Source of the DNA: Muraenolepis orangiensis
Lineage: Eukaryota; Chordata; Actinopteri; Gadiformes; Muraenolepididae
Length of the DNA: 64,000 bases
NCBI GenBank assembly: GCA_027704905.1
Contig: CM051000.1
Location: 18,881,364 to 18,945,363 of the forward strand
Reading direction: 5' to 3'
The notes under the pieces were generated by a model. That model saw only the letters and a list, made by a program, of their open reading frames with translations. It did not search any database and was not told where the DNA came from. Of this stretch, positions 31,992-40,984 are shown in pieces. Every line of letters begins with the position of its first letter. Position 1 is the stretch's first letter. The position numbers were made by a program, and so were the translations under genes.

Positions 31992-32715
31992 GGGTGAGAG
32001 TGGGAGAGAGAGAGAGAGAGAGAGAGGGGGGGGAGAGAGAGAGAGGGGGGGGAGAGAGAGAGAGGGGGGGGGGGAGAGAGAGAGAGGGGGGGGGGAGAGA
32101 GAGAGGGGGGGGGGGGAGAGTGAGAGAGAGAGAGAGGGGGGGGGGGGAGAGTGAGAGAGAGAGAGAGTGAGAGAGGGCGAGAGAGTGAGAGAGGGCGAGA
32201 CAGAGAGAGCTTGGCGGTGATGTAATGCTGATCGGACACCGGGGCTGTAATCCACCCGGGAGGATTCGCTGCGGTCGGTTCTCCCGGTACGTGACAAAGC
32301 ATCCCTCCCTGTTTACAAACACCGGCTCTATCATCTTTCAGCCCGAGACGATGAGTGTGTCAGTGGATATGTGATCAGCGATCAGCTGGGGAACACACTC
32401 GGTTACAGGAAACACCAACAACAAAGAGCAAAGCACGTTGACTTCCTTCCTTCCTTCCTTCCTTCACAATCACAACACACACACCACCACTGGCTGATCT
32501 CGTCGATTTGTTGCGGGAGCGGAGCCCAGAAACAGCGGCTTCCCTGTCGTGGTCAAGTGACTTGGGAGGCGACCGACCGGAGGTGTCCGGTTGTCCGGTG
32601 TGGTGTATTGAGTAACTAATGGTTAAAAGACACACTTACCGGCGGCCAGTAGAGCGGAGCGGGCGAGCAGCCACTGGAGGAGCAGCAGGAGCTCCGTGGC
32701 CCCGAGCCGCTTCAT
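25227..32715 (-). CDS. lrp3: LDL receptor-related protein 3, 7 coding exons, one frame break in exon 3
   Basis: Exons, 5' to 3': 32640-32715, 29114-29249, 28668-28872, 27687-28336, 26780-27279, 26010-26142, 25227-25832. Exon 1 encodes a signal peptide (MKRLGATELLLLLQWLLARS). Exons 2-3 form CUB1 (VIYSPSWPLNYPPG). Exon 4 has two LDLR-A repeats ending DGSDEAGC and DGSDERGC, then CUB2 (FYGSFASPDFF). Exon 5 has three more LDLR-A repeats and a TM helix (VITAALIGSLVCSLLLVIAL, about residues 489-511). Exons 6-7 encode a cytoplasmic tail with APPSYGQLIAQG and a Pro/Ser-rich end. Length would be about 768 aa (human about 770). Exon 3 is 205 bp where 206 are needed, so the frame breaks at 28840-28848. 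Human LRP3 is a poorly characterised endocytic-type receptor. The position beside slc7a10 matches human synteny. The gene is probably functional and the break a base-call error, but a pseudogene is not excluded. Confidence 0.93.
25833..26009. repeat. lrp3 intron 6: C14 acceptor tract and GA-rich repeats
   Basis: The last-exon acceptor is preceded on the minus strand by a run of C. 25850-25935 holds GAGAGACACA-type repeats. Confidence 0.85.
26160..26779. repeat. Degenerate ACAGACAG minisatellite in lrp3 intron 5
   Basis: Blocks of ACAGACAGACAGGTGTGA and AGCAAGACAGACAG repeat from about 26170 to 26757. Apparent ORFs continuing from exon 5 on the minus strand are read-through of this repeat. 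Confidence 0.93.
27280..27686. repeat. lrp3 intron 4 with a 52-55-bp tandem repeat
   Basis: About three copies of a unit including CAGACTGATTAGTCTGGTT and GCAGCCTCACCTGGCCCCAG span 27330-27490. The remainder is unassigned. Confidence 0.85.
28873..29113. repeat. GGAGAG purine tract in lrp3 intron 2
   Basis: 28880-28995 is nearly pure purine (AGGAGAGG-type). The rest of the intron is unassigned. Confidence 0.9.
29420..29480. repeat. GTCT/GGGTCT short tandem repeat
   Basis: (GTCT)n followed by three GGGTCT units, in lrp3 intron 1. Confidence 0.9.
29745..30340. repeat. Minisatellite, about 29-bp unit (CTCTACTGCCAGCTCTAACA)
   Basis: About 20 copies, with units alternating ATCACTATCT and CACTAACT. 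It resumes at 30765-31145 after an inserted LINE tail. Confidence 0.95.
30341..30764 (+). mobile_element. LINE 3' fragment inserted in the lrp3 intron 1 minisatellite
   Basis: Contains GACTACCAGGTTTAAGGATT and TTTTTATCCACAGGCAGAGT, and ends CATTCCAATGTACCTATTGC + AATTGGCCAATAAAAA. It matches the 31160-31670 copy and, inverted, 35640-36000. It interrupts the 29-bp minisatellite. Confidence 0.75.
30765..31145. repeat. Minisatellite continuation (CTCTACTGCCAGCTCTATAACAT)
   Basis: About 12 further copies of the same family as 29745-30340, with a TATAACATCACT variant unit. Confidence 0.95.
31150..31680 (+). mobile_element. Second LINE 3' fragment in lrp3 intron 1
   Basis: Carries TGTGTGGTACGGCAACACCA (the VWYGNT coding block), GACTACCAGGTTCAAGGTTC, and the tail ending GCAATTAAAAATCTTGAAATG. 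It is the same non-LTR family as 30341-30764 but keeps more of the ORF end. Confidence 0.75.
31880..32215. repeat. (GA)n / G-run microsatellite
   Basis: Pure GA 31913-31986, then alternating G8-G12 runs and GAGA blocks to about 32210. It lies in lrp3 intron 1, about 430 bp from exon 1. Confidence 0.97.
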
Positions 32716-33360
32716 CACTCCTATGGTCCGGCCACTGGATCGGGCATCCCAACCACAATGTTCTCCGCCGACATCTGCAGCGGCCCCCGGGGCTGATCGG
32801 TCGCTCGGCCGGCCCCGAAATCAAGCCGATTTCGCCGGAGACACACAGATGACAGACCCGAGAGTGATCAGACATACGTGCCACGACATATGCTCCACAC
32901 GTCGGTTGTTCTCTCAATAAGACAAAGTGTTACGGTCCCCATTTTTCAGACAAACCGCTGCCCTTCTCTGGTCCGTCTCCGTCCGTTTTCAACGCATCGT
33001 CCCCGGTTTAGTGTCGGTGTCACCGCGGGGCGTCAGTGGAGCGGAGCGGGGTTGCAGACTGCAAGAATACCACCGAACGATCGGCGGGTTCTGCACACTG
33101 GAGACCTGTGAGCGGACGAACCGAGCTGCGGTTCATGTTTTCTTTCTTCCTTCGGCTTCTCGGTTCCCGGGGACTCCATCGTCACTGCGCCCCCGTGCGG
33201 CCGGCTGGGTCTGCTCACAATGTGAGAAGACCCAGCCGTCACATACCGGCATACTCGCTGCAAGTGACATCAACCAAGTCACCTTGTATGTTACAATACT
33301 ACGTAATGCAAACACGGTGCAATGACCCACACATTCAGCTACAGACGCCGTTGTTGTTTT
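32716..33360 (-). promoter_or_regulatory. lrp3 5' flank, GC-rich
   Basis: CpG-rich sequence upstream of the lrp3 ATG, with no TATA box recognised. It includes a 37-bp near-perfect palindrome at 33202-33238. The transcription start is not determinable here. Confidence 0.4.
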
Positions 33361-33361
33361 A

Positions 33362-33523
<162 letters not shown>

Positions 33524-34029
33524 TTATATCTTCTGTATATATTGGTACAAATAAAACCGGTTTGAAACGTAACCCGTTGTTGTTGTTTTTAAACAAAAAC
33601 ACGGTTTCTGCGTCGAGCCGTCAGACGACGCTATCTGCCGTCAGTGTACATACATTTAGTAGGTCAGCACACATTGCTATGGTTACTGCGAGATGGAACA
33701 CTGCAGCATCTGTACACAACTGTCTGGTTAGCCGGTGGTTTATCACACCCACTGTCACTGATACCATACTACACGTCAACCAAATGAGTCTCCATCAAAC
33801 TGCCTCAAATGTTTTACTTTTCACATTCATACCACTCATATTGTGTTCATAGTCTAAGTGTAAGTCTATACTGTCCCAGACACAATACATTATATAGAAT
33901 GTGTTAATTTTCTTCTTTTAAATCTTCGTACGGCTAAGGGTGAGATGATCAGCTCCTTGTGAGCGTCCCTATACCTAGAACAGGGAGGTGTAGCTATGCA
34001 GCTCCCACATCCTGGTTAGGTTAGGTTAG

Positions 34030-34145
34030 GTTTTTTGTTTGTTTATTTGTCTGTATAGAATTGGACAAAACTTGTGGTATAAGGATATTGGGCCAGTCTT
34101 TTGTGTGTGGCGGGGGTATGTGCTCTACTGAGGGCCCTCTAGTTA
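34030..34145 (+). repeat. Recurring interspersed repeat (+ copy)
   Basis: Contains AATTGGACAAAACTTG and ends CTGAGGGCCCTCTAGTTA, as in the 6070-6125 and 14372 copies. Confidence 0.65.
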
Positions 34146-34189
34146 ATTGTTGATAGATAAGGCATTTACGAAACTATTACGAAAGATTC

Positions 34190-34265
34190 AAGATGTGTAA
34201 TTGCCATTTGCAACAAGTACAATGGAACGCTTACTCCCCGTTCCCTCCTACAGTATGAATTCCTA
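34190..34265 (-). mobile_element. LINE 3'-tail fragment
   Basis: GCAACAAGTACAATGGAACG followed by CCGTTCCCTCCTACAGTATG is the reverse complement of the tails at 30710-30765 and 31600-31660; a similar copy is at 59815-59870. Confidence 0.65.
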
Positions 34266-34280
34266 CAACATTTCTAATCT

Positions 34281-34420
34281 GTAGGCGGCAGTATAGCTCA
34301 GGAGCTAGAGCAGTCGCCTCACAACCAGAAGGTTGCTGGTTCAATCCCTGGCTACTCCTAGCAAAAACTGGCAAGGTATCCTTGAGCAAGACACCATGTA
34401 TGAATGTGAGGCATGACTTG
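34281..34420 (+). repeat. tRNA-derived SINE-like element
   Basis: An A-box-like TAGCTCAGGAGCTAGAGC and B-box-like GGTTCAATCCC are spaced as in a tRNA. A body (TATCCTTGAGCAAGACACC) typical of fish dispersed repeats follows. It is too degenerate for a functional tRNA. Confidence 0.55.
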
Positions 34421-35635
34421 CACATTGGATAAAAGCATAATATAAAAGCATCCATTGCCTATACTCTACTAGTAGTGCCAAGGTATTCAGGGAAGGCCCT
34501 GGAACCCTCTGATGAAACAAAGAAGGAGTATCGGATCTGTAATATGTTGCATTTGTTTGTGTCTATCTCGGTCCATGCACTACACATTTGAGTGGTTTGT
34601 GTTCGAAAAAATGCAACCAATCAGATAATTTGTTCTTGAGTGAATGCCTTGGTCCTTAAACTGAATGAGAGCATACGTTTAGAGTGATAATTTGATCAAC
34701 CAATCATATATTGATTTGTAGCCAATGGTCGTATTCTTTCAGATTTCCCCATGGTTCCATGCTAGAAGGTCCCATTAGTTCACTGGCTAGCTTGACTAGC
34801 TTAGTGCTACATAGCAATTCATTTGAAGTTTTATTGGTTTGTTACATCAAAATGGCCACAGGTGAAGATAATGTTGTTGCAATCTGAAAAGCAGTGATCA
34901 GCTTTATGACCGGGTAATCGAAAAATTCATCCAGAAGGACAGGAGAATGGATTTCATCTTTAAATGAACATCATTGAGACTAATTAGTCTTTGGTGGTTT
35001 TTCCCGCAGTGTTGCGTCTCGTTGAGCTGGTTGTTGCATTTTGTTTCCACACACTTGTTGAAGGATTAGTTAATGGCTGTCTTGAGTTTGTTAAGCATTG
35101 TTGTGTATTTAAATTGAGAGTTTTGACTTGATCTTTCTTTGCATTGGTAATTGTTACGAAGGTGTGGTTGTGTGGCAGCCATGTGTCTCTGAAACCTAAT
35201 AGTCCTAGCTGAGTGGAGTAGGCCCTAATGGTGTGTGACGATGTAGCGAGCTACAGTACAGGACCAGGACAGTCATTCATCGAGGGACAGTCTAAAACGC
35301 TTCACGTGAAAAGGCTTAACGTGAAAAGGCTGAACATAACTAAGAGTTACAAAACCGATTATTGATTGCTGTTTTGGAACTTTAAGTTACGTTAAGCCTT
35401 TTCACGTTAAGCGTCCCTTTCATCGATAGCCTGTGTGTGGTGGTGCTGTGTTGTGCTGTTACTTCACAACATGGACAGTGCTTTGCCAACTATGGTCAAC
35501 TTGTAAATTGGCTGTGACAATCTTATCTGCCTAAATGAGATAATGCATAAAGTGACTGCCTCCGTGATGTCCGTCTGACTAGAACAACCACATTTTCCTA
35601 TCGGGGGGGGGTGGTCTACAGAAGGTCCAGTTGTG
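34421..35635. other. Unassigned spacer with one small palindromic MITE
   Basis: No coding signal. Apart from the inverted-repeat element at 35297-35414 nothing is recognisable; a G9 run sits at 35605-35613. Confidence 0.5.
35297..35414. mobile_element. Small palindromic MITE-like element
   Basis: ACGCTTCACGTGAAAAGGCT at the left end is mirrored (one difference) by the reverse complement of the right end, giving about 26-bp inverted repeats around a roughly 65-bp centre. No convincing target duplication is visible. Confidence 0.6.
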
Positions 35636-35639
35636 ATAG

Positions 35640-36425
35640 ACACGGTTCGCCACTGTACTCATATATTTACTATCTACTATAAACAACACTATATACTACC
35701 TATGATATGCTATACCATAAACAACACTATGTACTATACACTTTAATATAAAAATACTGTACACAATCAAATAAAGTGACCGATAGATGATATATACAAA
35801 TGGGGAATTGTGCAAAAAGCATTTTAAAGTGCCAAAAGTGCAGCAACATCATGAATAGATTGCAGTACAATGCAGTAACTGCAATGAATCCTAGGGTGAC
35901 AATTTTATGATAGTGGCAGCAGTTCAGTAGGCGCGCTGCCTGTGGATAAAAACTGTCCTTGAACCTGGTAGTCCTTGTTGTCCTGGTAGTACGGCTGCTG
36001 TGGAACCGGTGACTGGACCACAGGGGGGAGAAGAGATGGTGCCCAGGGTGGTTGCGTTCCTTTGGGATGAAGATGGCCTTATTCCGACATCTGGTCCTAA
36101 AGATCTCCTCAATGCATGGAAGTGCATACCTGATGATATTTTCAGCCTTCCTCACAACCCTCTGGATGGCTTTCTTGTCCCGTGCAGTGGTGTTGCCTTA
36201 CCACACAGTGATGCCACTAGTCAGGAAGCGCTCTACAGTGCCATGGTAGAAGCTCACCAGCCACTGTTGGCCTATGCCGTTTTTCCTGAGGCATCCTAAG
36301 GTGTAGAGGTGCTGGTGTGCATTTTTTAGCAGGACCTCCGTGTTGTGGGTCCACGCCAGGTTGTCTGAGATCTGTAGTCCCAGGAAACGAGAGTATGTTA
36401 ATATTGTACATACAATATATTTTTA
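35640..36425 (-). mobile_element. LINE ORF2 C-terminal fragment plus 3' tail
   Basis: Minus-strand frames, with shifts, read FLGLQISDNLAWTHNTEVLL, HGTVERFLTSGITVWYGNTT and KKAIQRVVRKAENII. These are the region after the catalytic palm in CR1/L2/Rex1-type reverse transcriptases. Tail sequence follows to about 35640. No catalytic domain is present. Confidence 0.8.
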
Positions 36426-36600
36426 TAATACATTTTTTCTAGAGTTTTTTTTAAACCTTTGTATAGTAGTTATTTTTCCTAATTTCTCGACTGCTTTGGC
36501 AATGTAAATGCATTTTTTTGGTCCAATAAAGGTCTTTTGAAGTGAATTGAGACAAACAGATAGAGGAAAAGAACAATCAAGCTTGACTTCATCCTCTTAC

Positions 36601-37458
36601 CTGGTGGAGGCACTCCCTGTTGGTGGCCATGGAGACGTACACCACGTTCTCCCCGTCAACACACACCAGGCTTCCCCTCGGAGGATACGCTGCAGGAAGT
36701 ACACACTAGTTATGGACATTATATGGGGAGGGAGAATAGAGGAGCCAGCAGACTATCTTCGTATCCCAGGAGACAGTCCCCATGCTGGGTAGAGAGTATA
36801 GCTTAGTATCATCCAATCTGTTAAGTGTTTATTTCAGTTGTCTGATCTAGCAGTTTAGTCTGGGCCAGTCTAGTTAAGTTGCTAATGAGCTAGACCAGGT
36901 AGGGCCCATTTGGTCTCCTACACTGACTGTAGAACAAGGCGACCCCGTTTGACTGCTCAGATCTCGTAAGAGCGCATCCATCTTGCAGTTTGTCTGAAAG
37001 ACTGCCGCCCCCGGATACATAATTGATACAGCAAGTCAAAAATAGGAAGAAGTCACCTTTAAGATAAAGGTAACTTGTTCCCCATTTAGATTTGTCATTA
37101 GCTGTATGAATGCTAGCAAGTGTCTCCACCAGGCAAGATGCTAGGAGAGACAGCCCAGGAGTTGTAGAAGAACAGACCAATTCAGTGGACAAATGGAATG
37201 CCTCATGCAGACGAAATGTTAAATTGCGCACACAAAATATAAAAAGACCAATAGCCGAAACAGCCAAGAAACCATTACCTTGAGATGTTGGTGAAGAATA
37301 GCCCTTGCTGGATCCAGAGGAAGGAAAAGGCATGTCCACAGAAACACCCGAGCTAGTGCTGTCATAGCCAGGGGCTACCTGCTCGTCAGACGGGTAGACA
37401 CTAGGATCTTTAGCGGATCCACCCCCAGTGGAACCACCTTTAAACGTGGGGACCAAAT
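36601..37458 (-). CDS. Orphan two-exon fragment, unidentified (possibly secreted/ZP-N-like)
   Basis: Two minus-strand exons with clean borders: 37279-37458 (acceptor TTCACTTAG, donor G|GTAATG) and 36601-36689 (acceptor TTCCTGCAG, donor CAG|GTAAGA). The first ends in phase 1 and the second supplies two bases, so they splice in frame. The first reads a Gly/Ser/Pro/Tyr-rich segment (GGSTGGGSAKDPSVYPSDEQ ... MPFPSSGSSKGYSSPTSQ). The second reads YPPRGSLVCVDGENVVYVS then MATNRECLHQ. A Cys followed by alternating hydrophobics could be the first strand of a ZP-N domain or a beta-propeller strand. I cannot assign a family and found no first or last exon. It occupies the syntenic WDR88 slot but does not resemble WDR88 as I know it. 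Confidence 0.45.
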
Positions 37459-37859
37459 CTAAGTGAAGACGGGGCCACCAGTATCAATTTAAAACACTTT
37501 GACACATTGTCTGAATTTGAACAAAAGCCTCCATTTAACAATACGCACCATTTTTTACTGGATTACAGTGGATATCGGAAAGCAGGACAGCTTGGAGAAA
37601 GACCCTAAAGCAGCACTACTCAGAAAAACAGGTTCTAACTTAAGGCAAGAACATTGCTACCATTTTGCCAGGTAGACAGACGTTCTCCACTACATGAAGA
37701 CAAAGCGTTGTTGGAAGGCTTTTAAATGTTGCCAACCACCAAGCGGACCAATCACAACTTAATGAGTTGATGACACACAGCTGCTACAAATGATGTTGAT
37801 GTGTTACAGGTGTTCAAAATGAACACATTGCAAGTAGACGGGATGGAGTATGGAGCAAG

Positions 37860-40160
37860 GGATGGAGTATGGCGCCGTACGAGATGGCTGCCGTGTCGCG
37901 AGCACCCGCACGACGATGCAGTTTTTTGTTATTTATTGTTTTTATCGCAACTATCTTTGTTCAGGAAGTTAGCAGCACGTTAATTTATAACTTTTGCACA
38001 CTTCTGGAGATCAGATCGACAGTCGCTCGCCACCTACCAGAGTTTTTTCATTCTTTCGACTCGGACGTCCCGCCCGAAGTCACAGCTGGATTATCTCTTA
38101 CCATTCTACTGGCTAATGTACAGTCTCTGGACAATAAGTTAAGCGAGCTACAGGCTCGTATTCAATTCCACCGGGAAACTAAGGACACTTGTATCATCTG
38201 CCTTACGGAGACATGGATGTCGGAGGGGGTTACCGACGCAGCTATCGAGCTGACGGGATTTTCCGTCCACCGGGCGGACAGAACAAAGGCTCTCTCCGGT
38301 AAAGATTGCGGAGGGGGGGTATGTCTCATGATAAACAGATCTTGGTGCAACCAAAGTCATGTACATCCCCTCAAGTCTTTCTGTTCCCCGGACCTGGAGT
38401 ACCTGATGCTTATGTGCCGTCCATACTGGCTACCTCGGGAGTTTACAGCGGTAACCGTGACTGCTGTTTACATTCCCCCACAAGCCAACACGGACACAGC
38501 GCTGAAGGAACTGTATTGGGCTATCAGCGAACAGGAGTCGGTGCACCCCGAGGCTGCTCTCATCGTGGTGGAGGACTTCAACAAGGCAAATGACGTTGTT
38601 CCGACCAAGTCGGTTCCCCCTGCCCTACACACGCATAACGCCGCCTTTGGCTCCGGGAATATGGAGGAATATACGAGAGAATATATACGTTACGACCTCC
38701 GTAAGACCATCGTCACTGCCAAGCAGGAGTTTAAGGACAGAGTGGAGGAGAAATTCAAGAGCCACGATGCGAGGGGTATGTGGCAGGGGCTACAGACAAT
38801 AACGAACTTCAGAGGGAGAACCAGTTGTGTAACTCCTCTACCTCCCTCCCAGGAGAGCTAAATACTTTTTTTGCTCGGTTCGACGTGAACGGCAGCCCGC
38901 CGAAGCCAGCGCCGCCTGAGGAGACCAGCCTGCTGAAGATCTCGGAGGCGGATGTGTGCCGCACCTTCAAGCGGCTGAACATCCGTAAGGCGGCAGGCCC
39001 CGACGACATCCCAGGGCCGTGTCCTCAGAGCATGCGCAGACCAGTTGGCAGGAGTCTTTGCAGGCATCTTCAACCTCTCCCTGTCCCAGGCTGTTGTTCC
39101 CGTGGTCTTCAAGATGTCCACCATCGTGCCTGTCCCTAAACAACCCAAGGTAACATGCCTGAATGACTATAGACCTGTAGCCCTCACCTCGATTGTCAGC
39201 AAATACTTCGAGAGGTTGGTCAAGGACTTTATTTGCTCCGTGATACCTGCCACGCTGGACACATGGCAATTTGCATATCGTCAAAACAGATCCACGGACG
39301 ACGCAATTGCCATGGCCCTCCACACTGCCCTTTCCCACCTGGAGGGAAAGAACTGTTATGTGCGAATGCTGTTTGTGGACTACAGCTCAGCGTTCAACAC
39401 GATAGTTCCTGCCAAGCTCGACACCAAGCTTAGAGGTCTAGGCATGCCCCCATCCACGTGCAACAACAGCCTCGCCCTCAACGTCAAGAAGACTTCAGGA
39501 AGCAGAGAGGAGAGCACAGCCCTATCTCCATCGACGGTGTTGCAGTAGAGAGGGTCAGCAGCTTCAAGTTCCTCGGCGTGCACATCTCCGAGGACCTCAC
39601 ATGGTCCACGCACACCACACACGTGGTGAAAAGGGCCCAACAACGCCTGTATTTCCTCAGGCGTCTGAGGAAATTCAGCATGGGCCCCCACATCCTGAGA
39701 ACATTCTATACCGGCACCATCGAGAGTGTTCTTACAGGGTGTATCATCGCCTGGTACGGGAACTGCACCGCACTTGAGCGCAGAGCGCTTCAAAGGGTGG
39801 TGCGGACGGCCCAGTATATTGTTGGAGGTGAGCTCCCCTCCCTCCTGGATATATACAACCAGCGGTGCGTGGCCAAGGCCAAACGCATCATAAAAGACAT
39901 TGCCCACCCCAGCCACGAACTGTATTCACTTTTACCGTCAGGCAGGCAGTATCAAGTGCCGTACAAATAGACTCCGAGATAGCTTCCACAGTCAGGCCAT
40001 CAGGCTGCTGAACAAGGGCGTATAGCATATAACAATGTATATTTGATTACATCAATTTATATATACATATTGCTCTTTTTCTGTGCCGATATACTGCATT
40101 TTATAAATTGCATTTTCCCTCGTAGGACCTTGAAGTAACTCAGAGCAGTGCTTTTTAAAG
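37860..40160 (+). mobile_element. Decayed non-LTR retrotransposon A (CR1/L2/Rex1-type), EN + RT
   Basis: An endonuclease-like region (37869-38861) reads LANVQSLDNKLSELQ, CLTETWMSEGVTD, GGGVCLMINRSWCN and VTAVYIPPQANTDTA. RT parts follow in shifting frames: RKAAGPDDIPG, NDYRPVALTSIVSKYFERL, FVDYSSAFNTI, then FKFLGVHISEDLTW and ESVLTGCIIAWYGNC. Between about 39440 and 39460 the palm segment with the expected F/YADD motif is missing, and several frameshifts separate the blocks. It cannot encode an active enzyme. Confidence 0.9.
37880..38861 (+). pseudogene. LINE A endonuclease-domain ORF (truncated)
   Basis: An open frame of about 330 codons covers most of an APE-type endonuclease domain. The expected catalytic strand GDFN is changed to VEDFNKA, and the frame leaves the LINE register before the RT domain. 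Confidence 0.7.
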
Positions 40161-40984
40161 AGACTACACACGTTTTAAGAACTGTTGTACAAGAAGTATA
40201 ACAGTAAAGGGAATTTCAATTTGTTAGGGTTGGACATTCTTGGTAGGTTAGAGCAACAATCATTTTCACAAATTTTCATGTTTTGTGGTCATTTGTGTCC
40301 AGAAGTCCTCTCGCACTTTCGACCTCCGGGAAGTCCTGGATATGGGTCTGGTGACATTCTTCACTCCACTCACTAGTCTAATCCGGTCTATTAAGGTTCT
40401 TTGTGGTCCGGTCTGGTTCGGTAAGGGTCTAACCGGCTCTCAGAAAAGTTGCTTACATTTTCTGGAATTCCAAAACAATTCCCATAGTTTTGATTTCACT
40501 GCATTTTCAAGTTATCCAGGTAACAGTTTGTTTTAATTATGTTTCATTATTGTTGTTTCCAGTTTATTATGTTTCCAGTTGAAACGGGGTGACTTCATAA
40601 CAGCAGCTATTGGTGACATCACTTCCTGTTAACCCGGCCTTCACCCTACTGGGTTAGGCCCCTCAATTATGTCAGAAAACATAGATAGATGTCAACAGGC
40701 ATGACTTATGCATTTGCAGCATGCTGGGATGCAGGCAATTAGCGAACCTGCTAGCAACATACTAGCCCACATTGCAGAGTCTAGAAGACTGAGTGGGTTA
40801 ACAAGTTAGCCTGGGTGATGTAGCACGTAATGCTGACACTGAGGTGCCTCCAGGTTTTTATACTGGTCACAGTAGCAGCAAATGTAAACTGGAGGTTTAT
40901 ACTACAATGTAAAACCTGCAGGCGAAGGCAAATCTGCAAAATGTTCCTGTAAACTCTTCCACTGAGCTGAGTTGCAATCAAACT

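Noticed and set aside
34281..34362. Second tRNA gene
   Set aside because: A and B boxes are present but the stems do not pair well and a typical dispersed-repeat body follows; called a SINE-like element instead.
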